This document shows positions 35,401 through 46,193 of a DNA stretch of 64,000 nucleotides, piece by piece. A model generated the notes under the pieces. The model searched no databases, was not told where the DNA came from, and saw nothing but the letters and a program-made list of their open reading frames with translations. The translations under genes were made by a program, and so were the position numbers. The stretch covers positions 124,001 through 188,000 of the forward strand of contig CAWZYM010000139.1 in the NCBI GenBank assembly GCA_963966185.1, written 5' to 3'. Every line of letters begins with the position of its first letter. The first letter of the stretch is position 1. The stretch is from Rhabditoides inermis (taxonomy: Eukaryota; Nematoda; Chromadorea; Rhabditida; Rhabditidae).

Positions 35401-38400
35401 CAGAACAACTTGGGCTTATCATGGGGAAGTAGAAGTAGAATCCAGGTCTTTTGCAAAAATAAGGGACAAGTACAGTCATGGTCTCCAGGTTGACTGGCAG
35501 AGCCTAGGGGGTGACTCTTTTGACAGTTTCCCAGCCAGAGTAGTGATCAGCAATACTAACTTAATCCTTGTCTGACGTCTATAATTACCAGCTAAAGTCC
35601 TCTCCATTTTTCCAGTTCTGAAGGCGTGCGAATAGTGTCGTCGCATAAAAATCTTTCCGCTGCTATAAATATTCATGAAACGTGACTATGCGGAAATGGT
35701 AGACAATATTTTACTCTACCATTCTGCGAAAACCGCGTTTCAAAACAATTAGAAATAAGCGACTTAGTTCCTTGACGCATATACCACCATCGCTGACACC
35801 TTTCTAGAACGTGACATTTTTGACAAGGAGGTCACTTTCGTGGTGATTTTCACTAGTCTATAGATAAAAATATGGTGAATACTGTTCACATGGTCCTGGA
35901 ATTTATTTGATGTTCGTAGTACCATGAATTCGAATTCAAATATAGTATTGTTTAGGGGGATAGTTGGAGGCGTTGTGCATTTGACTACAGAAATGAAGAT
36001 ACTCGTTTTCCGTGCGGTATCACACGCCGGGCAGTCGGTGAAAATGATGTCGGATCCATCCAATGTCAGCGAGAAATGACCAAGCGCTTTCGAGAATGCA
36101 ATCTGCGAGATCATTTTCACCGACTGCCCGGTGTGTGGTCCCGCATGGAAAATGAGTATCTTCATTTCTGTAGTCAAATGTACAAGGCTCCCAACTAATT
36201 CCCAGAATAAAACTATAAAACCATTAGTGCGCCAGGTCCTGGAAAATTGGAGAGGAGTTTACGACTCGATCTTTCTATAATTATTGGTTTACCTAAGTAA
36301 AGCTAAAAGAACGCCAATTAGTGTGGCTGGTTGTTCACATTATAGGTAGTGTTGATGAAACGTACTGGTGGCGGAAAGAAAGACTGTGATAGAAGTTCCT
36401 CTCGTTTAGGCGACTTCTCGGCCACTTCGGAGCTGCGTTCCGCCTCGCCCATGGGAACACCCACTAAGGTACGAGAGAGAGGAGATATAGTTCTATGCTC
36501 ACAATAAGTTGCACGCGGTGGGGTAGATCAGAGGAAGACGGAGAGTCAGCTCTCGGCAATAGCGCGCAAAACAAGAGAGGAAGACGGTTATGTCACCGTA
36601 TTTCGAACTGCAAGCTAGGTAGATCGAAAACTATCGCTCTGGCGCGTATAGGAGGGTAGTGGTAAGGTGACGTGATGTAGTGTGAGTATAGTAGAAGTAA
36701 TGACATAGAAATTTGTCTTTTGCTCGACAGTTACTTATACGTTCACGTTGTACGCTTTAATCGGGAAAGAAACTGCTGTGCTTATTACATAATAGTCATT
36801 TCACTGAGAGTTAATGCAACGTTGTAGCGTACACTTGTTGGGATAATATGTTAGTATGGCTACAGCATGTGTGCATGTGTCCTCCTCTGTTGCAGCACAT
36901 GCTCGAGTCTCCCTCGTCGGCCACCCTCCGCATGCGCCGCACGCCCTTCATCCGAGTCGAGTACGCCATACAGGTGAGATATCGAGTGATTTATTGATTT
37001 TTAAATTTGTTTCGAAAAGTATTTTGTAGTTTCGAACATGTGGACACTGAAGTAGATCTAATGCTTTGCAGCTGACCCTGGGTCCATCTCTGCTGCTGGA
37101 GGTTCCGATCGAGGTTGGGGAGCTGTCGTCTCGCTCGTCCGACGCCCACCTCACTCCATTCGTCGCCGGCCCACAGGCGGTCGAGGAACCCGAGGACGAC
37201 GGAAAGGTGCGCGGGGGATGAGAGGGATGGTTTGCATGTGCAAATGGCGGCAATCATATTGATGTGCAAGTGTGCTGTTGCGTACTAGCCTTGTATGAAA
37301 CGTAATTCTCTCGTTTCCAGATTGCGCTGAACGGTCCGTTTGTGTACACACCAGTGTACTACGCGCATGCGGGAGAGCTCGCCACTGTCTATCCAGTGAG
37401 TCTCTTTCTCTTTCTCTCTCCCTCTCTCACCCTCTCTCTCTCCCCCTTCTCTCTCACCTCCCTCCCTCTTTCTAGGTGGCTCCGGAGACTGTGCTGGAGC
37501 TAGGTGTGGGCAATGGAAAGGCAAAGGAGAAGAACGGCAAGGACAAGAAGAAGGACAAGAAGAAGGCGGCCGGAGACGCGGCTGAGGAGGTGAGCATTAT
37601 TATTATAAAATAGTTCGTCCATAGGTTCGACAATACAAAACACAATAGTTTGGGGCGGAGTGTACATGTGAAATAGGTTTCGTGATATGCTGTGTTAATC
37701 TTGCGATTTTTGCTGTGCCCGAATGTAATATACCATTTAATTGTTTGAGGCGCGTCCCCTTCTGGAGGCAGCTGGCGAGGAGCCTGCTGTGGGTGTGGAG
37801 CGGACGACGACGAGCACGCAGGTGGTGGTGGGAGCGGACGGGGTCGCCACCGCCACCACTACTGTGACGACGGTGGGTGGGAGAGGAAGGGTGGTCGGTT
37901 GCTAGTAGGGCAATGACATCTTGGCAGTAATCGGTGGTAAAAGATTGTGATTCAATTGCACATGTTGCACATAGTGTGGGAAACTTTTGTTCTCGGCGGC
38001 ATCTCTAATTATTGTATTTTCTTGTGAGTATTTTGTAGATGTAAGGATAGTTTGATTGGAAACCTGGGAAGAAGACAGAAATAGAGAGGTGTCTTCTATT
38101 AGGTTAGGAAGGTGTAACTCTGTTACAATGAAGTGATGGTAGTATTGAGTGGTAGCCAAGCCAAGTGGACGTGTATTACTGTTGCTCATTTTCGCCATGC
38201 TATTATGCAGATGATATTATGCAGATTATGCAGGTGAAACGTATTTTTAACGTATATGTTTATATTTAACTTCTGTGATCTATGATGTATCGTGCTGTTA
38301 ACGAATGTCTTTATATCACTTAGATTGATCTGTAATATATATATATCTTTATTCATACATAGTTATGGTAGCGATACAATATGGTTTGAAATGCGCGGTA

Positions 38401-40442
38401 CAGAACTAAGAGGAGTAATGTCTTTGTATGTGTAGTGATTAGTGTGTGTTGAGGTGAGGGACGGGGAGGAGACTGTGACGACGACGACGGAGGCCATGCC
38501 AGTGGGACAGGCACTCGACAAGGTCGAACAGCTCAAGCAAAATGCGCAGGTGGTGGGTGGACAGTGGATCTCTCTCTCTCTTTCGCTCTCTCTCTCTCTC
38601 TCTCTCTCTCGTTTTCTCTCTCCTTAACTCCTCCCCCATCTGTATCTTCTCCATTCACAGTGTTTCGGACTAGGCTATTCTCTATGTACTGACTTGTGTT
38701 GTAGGTGGAGGAGCGTGTGACTCACACTGTCTCGAAGAGGTCTGTGGATCCATCGGAGGAGCAGCCCCAGCAGGGAGAGGACGGGGTGGTCGAGAGCCAG
38801 CAGATGCCGGAGCAGGTGAGGAAGGAGGGAGGGAGAGGTGGAGTAGAGGGGTTGCGATCCGTGTATCTGATGGTATTGTCGATGTTGTTGAGCGATTAAC
38901 AGATTGGTATTTCCGGATTTGGTTTCCAGTTATAAACATTGCGTGAAACGTATTGTATTTTGTTTCAGTACGCATCTGGCGACTCTCACCACACTGTCAA
39001 GAAGGACCTTTCTCATCAGCCAGAGGGAGAGGATGAGGTGAGGAGGAGGGGTACTGTAGGGACGCAGTTATACGGTAGAGTTGCACTGTAACTGTTGATG
39101 TTTAGGGCTGTATGGGCGACGCGCCCCACCGTTCGGTAAAGAAGGATCTCTCGAGCGAGCCTTGCCCTATTCCCAAGGAGAAGGAAGAGGAGGAGGAGGT
39201 GGGTTGGAGCAGGCGAGGGATGGTGCTGGCGAGATTATTTGTTCCATTCACAATTGTTTGGTTGATTATCAGTTTCAGCCCCGATTTATACTGCGATACA
39301 GGGTAGGCAGAGTAATGGCAGATCACTGTCAATCAATAATCAACATCCCCTGATTGCGTAATAGCAATGTGCATGATCTTCCATTTATTGACTGGAATGT
39401 TTCGCTCCTCTCCTATCGATTCTATCGAGACACTCACGTAATGACAACACTAAATGCAAATGCACACAACCATACTATATAAATACAACCCGAATAAAAG
39501 CACATGAGAAAGACAACCCCCGAAACGAGGATGAATATGACTAATGGGCACGTTACTGGACTATATGTGCAGTATCCGTACCGTATCCCTTTCCAGCCAA
39601 AGGTGGCTGCTTTCCACGACCTGCCTCCTTCAAGTCACGAAGCTACTCCTGCCAAGGAGGAGGAGAAGGAGCAGGAGAAAGAAGAGGAGCAGGCTGGAGA
39701 AGCGCCGGAGAAGGTTCAGGGAGAGGTGGGTCGGGGTAAAGACTTGAGCAATCACTTATTTTAGTAGCGAGGGTGTCTAGATGGGTGAATTTACATTTCG
39801 TATTTTGGTTGCTTGTAGGAGCCTGCCGAGACGGTGGAGATCTCCCAGGAGACGATCCACAACCCGGATGGTTCGGTGACTGTGCGCACGACCAAGGTGA
39901 CGACTGGACCGACCGGAAGCAGGGTGGGTGGACAAAGTACTTTTGAGTCAGGGTTTTATGTGATATTCTGCTAGCCGAGGAAACTTTTCAACAATCAACT
40001 ATCCCTGAAGACAGACATAGTGCTGGTGAAACATATTTCATGAACAGCTGGAAGCCTCGAATACGTGATGTGATTGTAGACTGAGGTGTCGGAGGAGACG
40101 ACTGGAGCAGTGCAACACGTGACAGACCCGACGGGGACACTGCTGGAGGAGGGGGCGGATCTAGGGGAGAGGACAGACAGACAGGAGGAGACAAAGGAGG
40201 ACGAGGACGGAACGGTGAGGAGAGGGGGTGGGGGAGAGAGAATTGCAAACGTCTTGTACTTCTTTTTTCGCGTGAAGCATACAGATGCAGTTGTGACTTT
40301 GATTTGTGAATCTAAATGTTGTTTGCAGGTTGTGGTGACTGTTGTGGAGCGATTCGAGAAGCCTGGCCAGGGAACCGTCAATGTCAAGACAACCGTCACC
40401 ACCACCCGACCCGACGGAAGCACCTCCACACAGGTACGCCTC

Positions 40443-40498
<56 letters not shown>

Positions 40499-40583
40499 TC
40501 TCTACCCTCTCTCTTTTCAGACGGCTGTCGAATCGCACACTCGATCCGAGACTCGGGAGGAGTATGTGGAGGAGGATGAGTAG
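30582..40583 (+). CDS. Alpha-arrestin (arrestin-domain protein), 25 exons, 776 aa
   Basis: Exons: 30582-30650, 31195-31275, 31478-31525, 31606-31697, 31830-31910, 31979-32051, 32290-32364, 32560-32664, 33005-33090, 35277-35383, 36410-36468, 36896-36973, 37072-37206, 37321-37395, 37476-37589, 37750-37872, 38454-38549, 38705-38815, 38969-39037, 39106-39198, 39573-39725, 39819-39923, 40080-40214, 40329-40433, 40521-40583. All phases agree. Residues 1-150 form the arrestin N domain ([38 protein letters not shown]) and 174-390 the C domain ([32 protein letters not shown]). Such proteins are adaptors for membrane-protein trafficking and ubiquitin ligases. The last half is an acidic, Lys- and Thr-rich tail with repeated VKKDLS and PDGS-type motifs. 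I saw no PPxY motif. TTGCAG lies directly before the ATG, so a leader exon or trans-splicing is likely. Confidence 0.93.
31529..31567 (+). repeat. (GA)n in arrestin intron 3
   Basis: GA run just downstream of the donor of exon 3. Confidence 0.93.
32373..32412 (+). repeat. (CT)n in arrestin intron 7
   Basis: CT run starting about 10 bp after the exon 7 donor. Confidence 0.93.
33341..34635 (-). CDS. HAD-family phosphatase (phosphoglycolate/4-nitrophenyl phosphatase type), 347 aa
   Basis: Minus-strand exons: 34461-34635, 34153-34406, 33710-34104, 33547-33661, 33341-33445, all with GT-AG ends and consistent phase. HAD motif I is FIFDADGVLWLG with nucleophile D56 and acid D58; motif II is [10 protein letters not shown]; motif III is the lysine of ITVGKPCSP; motif IV is [14 protein letters not shown]. 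The insert between motifs II and III fits a C2 cap. The length suits the phosphoglycolate phosphatase/pyridoxal phosphatase family, cytosolic enzymes that remove phosphate from small metabolites. Substrate cannot be read from sequence. MSPHPKETV is the first ATG below a TATA box; MDLTPLKK, 13 codons later, is an alternative start. The whole gene lies in an intron of the arrestin gene. Confidence 0.93.
34696..34703 (-). promoter_or_regulatory. TATA box of the nested phosphatase gene
   Basis: TATATAAG on the minus strand, 61-68 bp before the ATG at 34635, within a GC-rich context. Confidence 0.6.
35941..36217. mobile_element. Foldback/MITE-like element in arrestin intron 10
   Basis: Two arms of about 110 bp are reverse complements: the left holds CATTTGACTACAGAAATG then GCCGGGCAGTCGGTGAAAAT, and the right holds the same order inverted. 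The outer ends are TATAGT and ACTATA. A spacer of about 65 bp separates the arms. There is no ORF. The TA-type ends suggest a Tc1/mariner-derived non-autonomous element, which is inference. Confidence 0.8.
36504..36644 (+). repeat. ~140-bp dispersed repeat, copy 1 (arrestin intron 11)
   Basis: From ATAAGTTGCACGCGGTGGGG to ACTATCGCTCTGGCG; present in reverse orientation at 41328-41469 with about eight differences. Confidence 0.9.
38571..38612 (+). repeat. (CT)n in arrestin intron 17
   Basis: CT run starting about 20 bp after the exon 17 donor. Confidence 0.93.
40446..40492 (+). repeat. (CT)n in arrestin intron 24
   Basis: CT run that forms the polypyrimidine tract leading to the last exon. 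Confidence 0.93.
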
Positions 40584-41105
40584 GAAGCGAGCGAAGCAGA
40601 GAGTAATGATTTATCGAGTGATTATCGATTGATTGCATCTGATCAAGCCAGTGAGTGAGAAATCTGAGTGAATACTAGCCTGTCGCTAGTGAGTCAACTT
40701 TGCACTTGTGTTCTTATTTGTTCTCCTTTTCGTATCTTTTATCATATACCATGCCTACCTGCTGCGTACTGTCACATTGTTTTATCCAAGGTTTCCTTTT
40801 GTATACTCTTTACAATGAGGCATATCTAGAGTGGGATTATTATTACGAATTTGTATTGTCGATTATAAGTTTGCTGCTTGATTTGTATAAGTGCTGGATG
40901 TTTCGCAGTATGACTTGCAGCTTTATTATTATGAAGATAAATTGCATCATTTTATCAGTGTTGTGGATAGACCATTCGATTTAGAAATCCGTTGAATCCG
41001 TTGTATCGAACAATTTCGGCAGCACGATCAGTTGTTTGTTGCTTATCTGTCGATATGGTTGTGGGAGTTTCTTGGTTCCGCTCGCCTGTCGTGTTGGACA
41101 GTGTG

Positions 41106-41335
41106 TGACTGCGTGAGTTTCGTCGGGGGCAGCGCCTCGTGGCAGCCTCCCGCACAGCAGGCCGTCGCCGTCAGGGCAGAGCCTCCCTGCAAACCTCTCT
41201 TCGGCTTCAATGCCCACAACGGGAGTGAGCTGAGTGCGGCTAGTGGTAATGGATAGAAGGTGTCGACGAGGGGTTGATGAGTGATTGCAGCTCGACTTCA
41301 AGGCGGCCGACGGCCACATATACTCTGCGCCAGAG
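41106..41335 (+). CDS. Possible pair of exons, unrecognised
   Basis: A GC-rich stretch at 41125-41223 is open in two frames and ends in the donor GTGAGC. In one frame it joins in phase 0 to an exon at 41291 reading LDFKAADGHIYSAPER and a stop. The stop lies in a dispersed repeat (41328-41469), so a downstream part may have been displaced. No start was found and no family is recognised. Confidence 0.25.
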
Positions 41336-41469
41336 CGATAGTTTTCGATCTACCTCGCTTGCAGTTCGAAATACGGTGCCATAACCGTCTGCCTCTCTTG
41401 TTTTGCGCGCTATTGCTGAGAACTGACTCTCCGTCTTCCTTTGATCTACCCCACCGCGCGCAACTTATC
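41328..41469 (-). repeat. ~140-bp dispersed repeat, copy 2, inverted
   Basis: Reverse complement of 36504-36644. The pair brackets exons 12-25 of the arrestin gene. Confidence 0.9.
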
Positions 41470-41716
41470 ACAAACAACTATAATTGAGTGAGATCCGTAT
41501 CGCTTAAGAAAGGAAAGAGCGGGGGTGAAAGTGAACGGAGAGGATAATAACAGAAAATACGACTTCCATCATGTGAGTGTTGTGTAAATAAGGCGAGGAA
41601 TGTCGAAATCTATCGGATGTATCTTTTTAACAGTTGTTATCGTTAATTGCATTTCGCGCCACAAGTAGCCAAATTTTGCAGTTAAGCTGCACTACAGAGT
41701 TAAAAGTTGAAAGGTA

Positions 41717-42635
41717 TTGAGTGCGAGCTACAGATTGTGTCCTCTGCGAGCTACAGATTGTGTGAAAGACCTCGGTGTCTGGATCACTAACAATCTGTGC
41801 TTCGAAACTCACATCTCCCGCATAGTCAATGGCGCGCTTTGGTCAATAAACAACTTTCTGAGGGCATATCAAACACGCAATCTCACTGTTCTAGTGAAAG
41901 CTTATGTAACATACATTCGCTGTAAGCTTGAATATTGTACAGAAGTGTGGAGCCCATCTAGCGTGCGCATGGTGAACCTGTTAGAGGGCGTGCAACGCTA
42001 CTTTACGCGACGCATCTGCCATCTAGCCGGTCACCTCTCCCTCGGGTATTCTGAGAGGCTCCGCCTGCTGGGTCTCGAGACACTTGAGTCTCGTAGATTC
42101 TTGAATGACGTCACTTTCCTCTTCAAGGTTGCCCACCATATTTCGCCGTTTGATGCAGATGGTATATTCAATATCATCCCAACATCAACAAGGCATTCAC
42201 ACAACATGCGAATTATCCCTTCTTTTGATCCTGCGAACAAACTACTCACGAGCATTCACAGAGCCTATACTTACTGGAATAGCCTTTCTTCTGATGTGGT
42301 GGGAGTGCGAAGTGCGGAGCAGTTCAGAGAACTTGTCAGATCTGGATCTGGCGGCTTCCCGTTGTCTCGGATTCGTGCATCATGACTGGAGAGTTTGGAC
42401 GTCTCTCACATGTCATCTCTTGTGCGCATGTATCTGTGTCCCCACACTTCATACGTTCCATTTCGCCTTTATCTCCGCCAGTACCCTTGAGTAAGGCGCG
42501 GTAGTAGCTCATCTCGTTTTACCCCCCACCCCCCCCCCCCTCCCCACACATACTATCGTATTATCACTGTAACGTCCTTCTACAACTCGCACATTTTAAT
42601 AACCCTTATATGCGATAAATTGAATTGAATTGAGT
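41717..42635 (+). mobile_element. 5'-truncated LINE, C-terminal RT region
   Basis: The 222-codon frame holds the post-palm region of a CR1/Jockey-like RT: VKDLGVWITNNL, RAYQTRNLTVLV, RCKLEYCTEVW and RYFTRRICHLAG. The YADD box is absent, so the copy is 5' truncated. After the stop there is an untranslated part with a C-rich run (42520-42541) and a tail of AATTG repeats (42616-42634). It belongs to the same broad family as the LINE at 54022-55372. Confidence 0.82.
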
Positions 42636-42697
42636 GTAGTGGAAAGTGGAGACCTCGACGGATGAGAATTGTTGAAACGTAATTGCCTTGGATAGTT

Positions 42698-42975
42698 GAA
42701 TCAGGTGTGCTACTAATCAATCAATCGAATGTTTATTCGAAATCGCAAACACGAATGGAAGATGCATATTCACTCATCAGGCTCTTGCATTCCCATCCAG
42801 AGAGGGCATTCGCCTTGCCGACCATACCATTCAACCAGTATTGACGTAGATGTTGATGATCGATCGATCGATAATCCAAATGCGCGTTGACTGCTCACAT
42901 TCAGTCACCGCGCAGTTTAAGTGCGCAGTGCGCAGTCTCTCCTACGCACTTGACTCGTGATTGTATGTGAGGGAA
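42698..42975 (-). repeat. Short retroelement-like repeat, longer copy
   Basis: On the minus strand it ends GATTAGTAGCACACCTGATT preceded by GATTTCGAATAAACATTCG. The last ~76 bp recur at 43734-43855. The outer boundary is unclear; 42975 is a guess. Confidence 0.55.
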
Positions 42976-42993
42976 TCGAAGATGAGGAGATTA

Positions 42994-43245
42994 ATAATAG
43001 TTTTATTCATATGCATTTGTGGTGAAAACACGGGATAGAAGGACATACAATAAGATGATCGGGCAACACAGCAGCCCCCGTCGTCGGTCCGTATCCCTGC
43101 GACCCGGTACAACCGCACTCTCCCCAGAAATCAGAGTTAACATGATTTATGCAGGGATAATGCAGTCTCATTACCCGAAACGAGATAAAAGTGAGTGAGA
43201 AAAACGGTCCATATGTGCCGTTTGCCACCACTTCTGCCACCACTT
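42994..43245 (-). repeat. LINE 3' tail module, copy 1
   Basis: About 240 bp that recur at 50964-51212 with about 90 percent or better identity by eye. On the minus strand it runs from GTGGCAAACGGCACATATGG to GAATAAAACTATTAT, which contains AATAAA. Here it is joined to a family A LINE body. Confidence 0.9.
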
Positions 43246-44860
43246 CTGCCACCCGACGACATATTCGGCGCGTATAGTATCGCTGCACTGACTCGATCAA
43301 GTTCACTGATCCCACATCCTGAGGGTTCCACAATTCAGTACAATACTCTAGCTTGCAGCGGAAATACGTTGTGTAAGCGGTGACAAGAACCTTCAAGTCT
43401 CTTGTACGATAAACTCTCAGAAAATCATTTATGGCATTTAGGGTGCCTTTAACAATGTTTGCAAAATGGTTTTCGAAAATCAATGATCCACACATAGTCA
43501 CACCAAGGTCCCTTACAGTGTTAGCAGGTGCGAGCGTAGTGCCGTGCGCTATATACTCATGTTTGGGATTTCGGCGGTTTATGTGCAGTATCTGCGTTTT
43601 CTCAGTGGAGATCTGCAGACCCCATTCTAAAGCCCACTTTGCGATAGCGTCGATTGCTTTTTGAAACATAAGTTTAGCCAAATTATCACTCGGATCAAAA
43701 GCGAAGTATATTTTCAAATCGTCTGCGTATAGAATCAGGTGTGCTACTAATCAAATCAGGTGTGCTACTAATCAAGTTGAATCAGGTGTGCTACTAATCA
43801 ATCAATCGAATGTTTATTCGAAATCGCAAACACGAATGGAAGATGCATATTCACAGTATAGAGCACACTCGACATAATCAGGCAGGCTATCAACAATAGT
43901 ATTGATAAAGATATTGAAGAGTATGGGTCCAGGACACGACCCCTGCGGCACACCTTAGTTGACGAGTCGAGGAGACGAGAGCTCATCTCCAACCATAACT
44001 CGTTGGCAACGGTCAGAAAGGAAGGCTCGAATCCTTTCGAGAACATTTCCACGAATGCCCAGCGATTGCAACTTTTTGAATAGTAGTTTATGATTGATTG
44101 TGTCGGAAGCTTTTTCAAAGTCGAAATAAATATAATCAATAACAAGGCTATCGGAAATATGTTCAGCCAGTGACTATAACATTCAATAAGCTGTGCGTTG
44201 GTAGACCTATTTTGACGAAAACCAAACTGTCTAGAAGAAATCAAGCTATTGGACTCGAGAAAAGCAGTCAGTTGCTTGACTATAATTCGCTCTAATAATT
44301 TCGCTACACTACTTGTTAGGCTAATGGGACGATAGTTGGCTGGATTATCACGAGAACCATTTTATACAGCGGTTTCATATAAGCGACTTTCCAAATATTG
44401 GGGATAACGCACACTGATAGAGACATAGAAAAAAAGAATCGAAAGCGGGAGACTTATTGTATCAACTGAAATTTTCAAAAACGTGTGAGTGATTCCATCG
44501 GGACTAGTATTGATTTTTGAATCCAATTGTTGTATAGTCTTGTGAACAAGTGCATACGAAACGTCAATCATGGTGTTGGTGAGTTGATTCGAGAAAGAGG
44601 GAAAGGCAGAGCCGGTCGGAGCAACACTTCCACCAGAGAATATCGAGTCGAAGTATTTCCCGAACACCTCCGCCTTTTTCCTCGAATCATGGACTAACTC
44701 ACCATTGTGTGACAGCGAGCTGATCACCCGCAGCAGATCACTCTTCTCGGCCACGTTCCCTCTGTCGCCACGTCTGCCGCCGCCGAGCCGTCTGCCGTCT
44801 CCGAGTCTGCACACTCTCTCGCCCCTTTCTCCTCTCGCGGGGCTAAGAAGCATAATGCCA
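43246..44860 (-). pseudogene. Degenerate LINE, family A
   Basis: Minus-strand remnants in order: a pre-RT region (44362-44853, with INTSPDGITHTFLK), a palm region (43798-44244, RQFGFRQNRSTNAQLIE), a GVPQGS box preceded by a TAA stop near 43957, then YADDLKIYFAFD and the C-terminal region up to YYTRRICRR. Several frameshifts and stops, and a 122-bp insertion at the YADD box, make it non-functional. Confidence 0.85.
43734..43855 (-). mobile_element. 122-bp insertion in the LINE with 7-bp target duplication
   Basis: Flanked on both sides by GTATAGA (43727-43733 and 43856-43862). Removing the insert and one copy restores the RT frame across the YADD box. The insert matches the end of 42698-42975 and carries its terminal GATTAGTAGCACACCTGATT motif three times. 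This is what a 5'-truncated target-primed insertion looks like. Confidence 0.85.
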
Positions 44861-44867
44861 AAATCAT

Positions 44868-44936
44868 GTGCGCGGAATCGAACTCGAGAGGGTCATTTTT
44901 GATGGCAGACGCTTTCGCCACTAGGCCACAACGGCT
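44868..44936 (-). other. tRNA-like sequence, minus strand
   Basis: On the minus strand TGGCCTAGTGG is a perfect A-box and GAGTTCGATTCC a perfect B-box about 43 bp apart, with CTGCCAT where an anticodon loop could lie. Ends do not pair and the T stem is poor. It is probably a tRNA pseudogene or the head of a SINE. Confidence 0.5.
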
Positions 44937-45550
44937 CGGTCTTCGACCGCTCCGTAGGGTGAGAGGAACGCGAAAAACGAGCCATGTACGTTTTTGTACC
45001 GGAAACGTATAGTTCGTTTAGGAAATTCGGACACCACAAATCGATGGCTAAGGTCTTAACTAAGGTATTCTATCAATTTGGTACGAATCCGAGGGTGTGG
45101 CACCTACTACACTCCTCGTCAGAATATTTACCAGACAACATTTGAGACATCAATGGCCCGTTATCACTGCGTGCGAGACCATTCGACCGCGCAACTCGCG
45201 CGCTTGGTCGTCTCTTTGTAGGGAAATGAGTAGGGTACTTAGTAGGGTAGGGTAGGTAGGTAATTGAGCAGGGTAAGTAGGGAAATCCGTGAACGAATAT
45301 GATTTCCTGAATCGTCCCTTGATGCATTTGTCTCTTCTCCGACCACCCACATGGAAACGATTTGAATCGAAACGCCTAAACACGCGCTTTTTTCAAAGTG
45401 CTAGCAGGAATTCGATTCGACGTTTTTGCAACGCGAATGCACACGGAATAATGGGATACGGGTTCATCAGTTTTGGATGATTAGGTTTTGTAACATATGA
45501 GATTGATAGCAATATTTCTGATCCGATCACAAACCCAAACCTTTTTCAGG

Positions 45551-46168
45551 ACGCCAGTGACATTGAGAAGAAGTGGACGGGAACAATTTTCACAGGATTC
45601 AAAACTTGTGGGAACTTGAACCAGGACGATCGAGCTAATCCCCCCTGTCTAACTTCGGTGGTACCTCTGGCGAGCTGGTTCGCAGAAGCTGATGCCCGGG
45701 GTGCAGATGTCGTCCAGATGCTCGCCAAGAAGCTGGGATTCGGGAAGAAGAAGAGATCCACATCGCTGAGCCCTCCGGATGGAAAGCCCCTAAGAGCATT
45801 CAAGAAGCCAAAGCATACAAGAAGCCACTGTGTCCAGCGGTCGCTTTCAGATGTCAGAATAACTGGGACTTCAACACTTTCCCCACGCACCAAGAGAAGC
45901 CAAACACACGACCTGCGGACGAGACTGTTTCCACGTCTGCTACAGCGCCTACCACGACGACAACTTTGGAAGAAGAGACGAAGACGACGTCGACGACCGG
46001 TGGTGCACCCAGTATCACGACGGTGTCCTCCTCGATTGCCTCCTCTACCGCAACAACAACGAAAGACTCCAAGACGTCGACTGCTGAGATTATGTCTTCA
46101 ATGGAGGCGGTGACCACCGAGCCCACATGTAGTTGCAGTAATACCGCAAACATGAAGTTCCAGTAATA
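45551..46168 (+). pseudogene. Thr-rich secreted-type protein, broken
   Basis: After the acceptor CCTTTTTCAG the frame reads ASDIEKKWTGTIF, FKTCGNLNQ, PPCLTSVVPL and ADVVQMLAKK. Near 45735-45760 the sensible frame shifts by one base to AEPSGWKAPKS, CPAVAFRCQNNWDF and then a threonine- and serine-rich stretch ending TTEPTCSCSNTA, with a stop at about 46166. Four cysteines before a Thr-rich linker suggest a secreted nematode protein, perhaps a relative of the C6 gene downstream. No signal-peptide exon was found. Confidence 0.45.
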
Positions 46169-46193
46169 CCGTTATCCAGTAAGTTTCCACTTA

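Noticed and set aside
41106..41335. Extra 3' exons of the arrestin gene
   Set aside because: The arrestin frame ends at a clear TAG at 40581, and no donor in that exon leads in phase to this segment.
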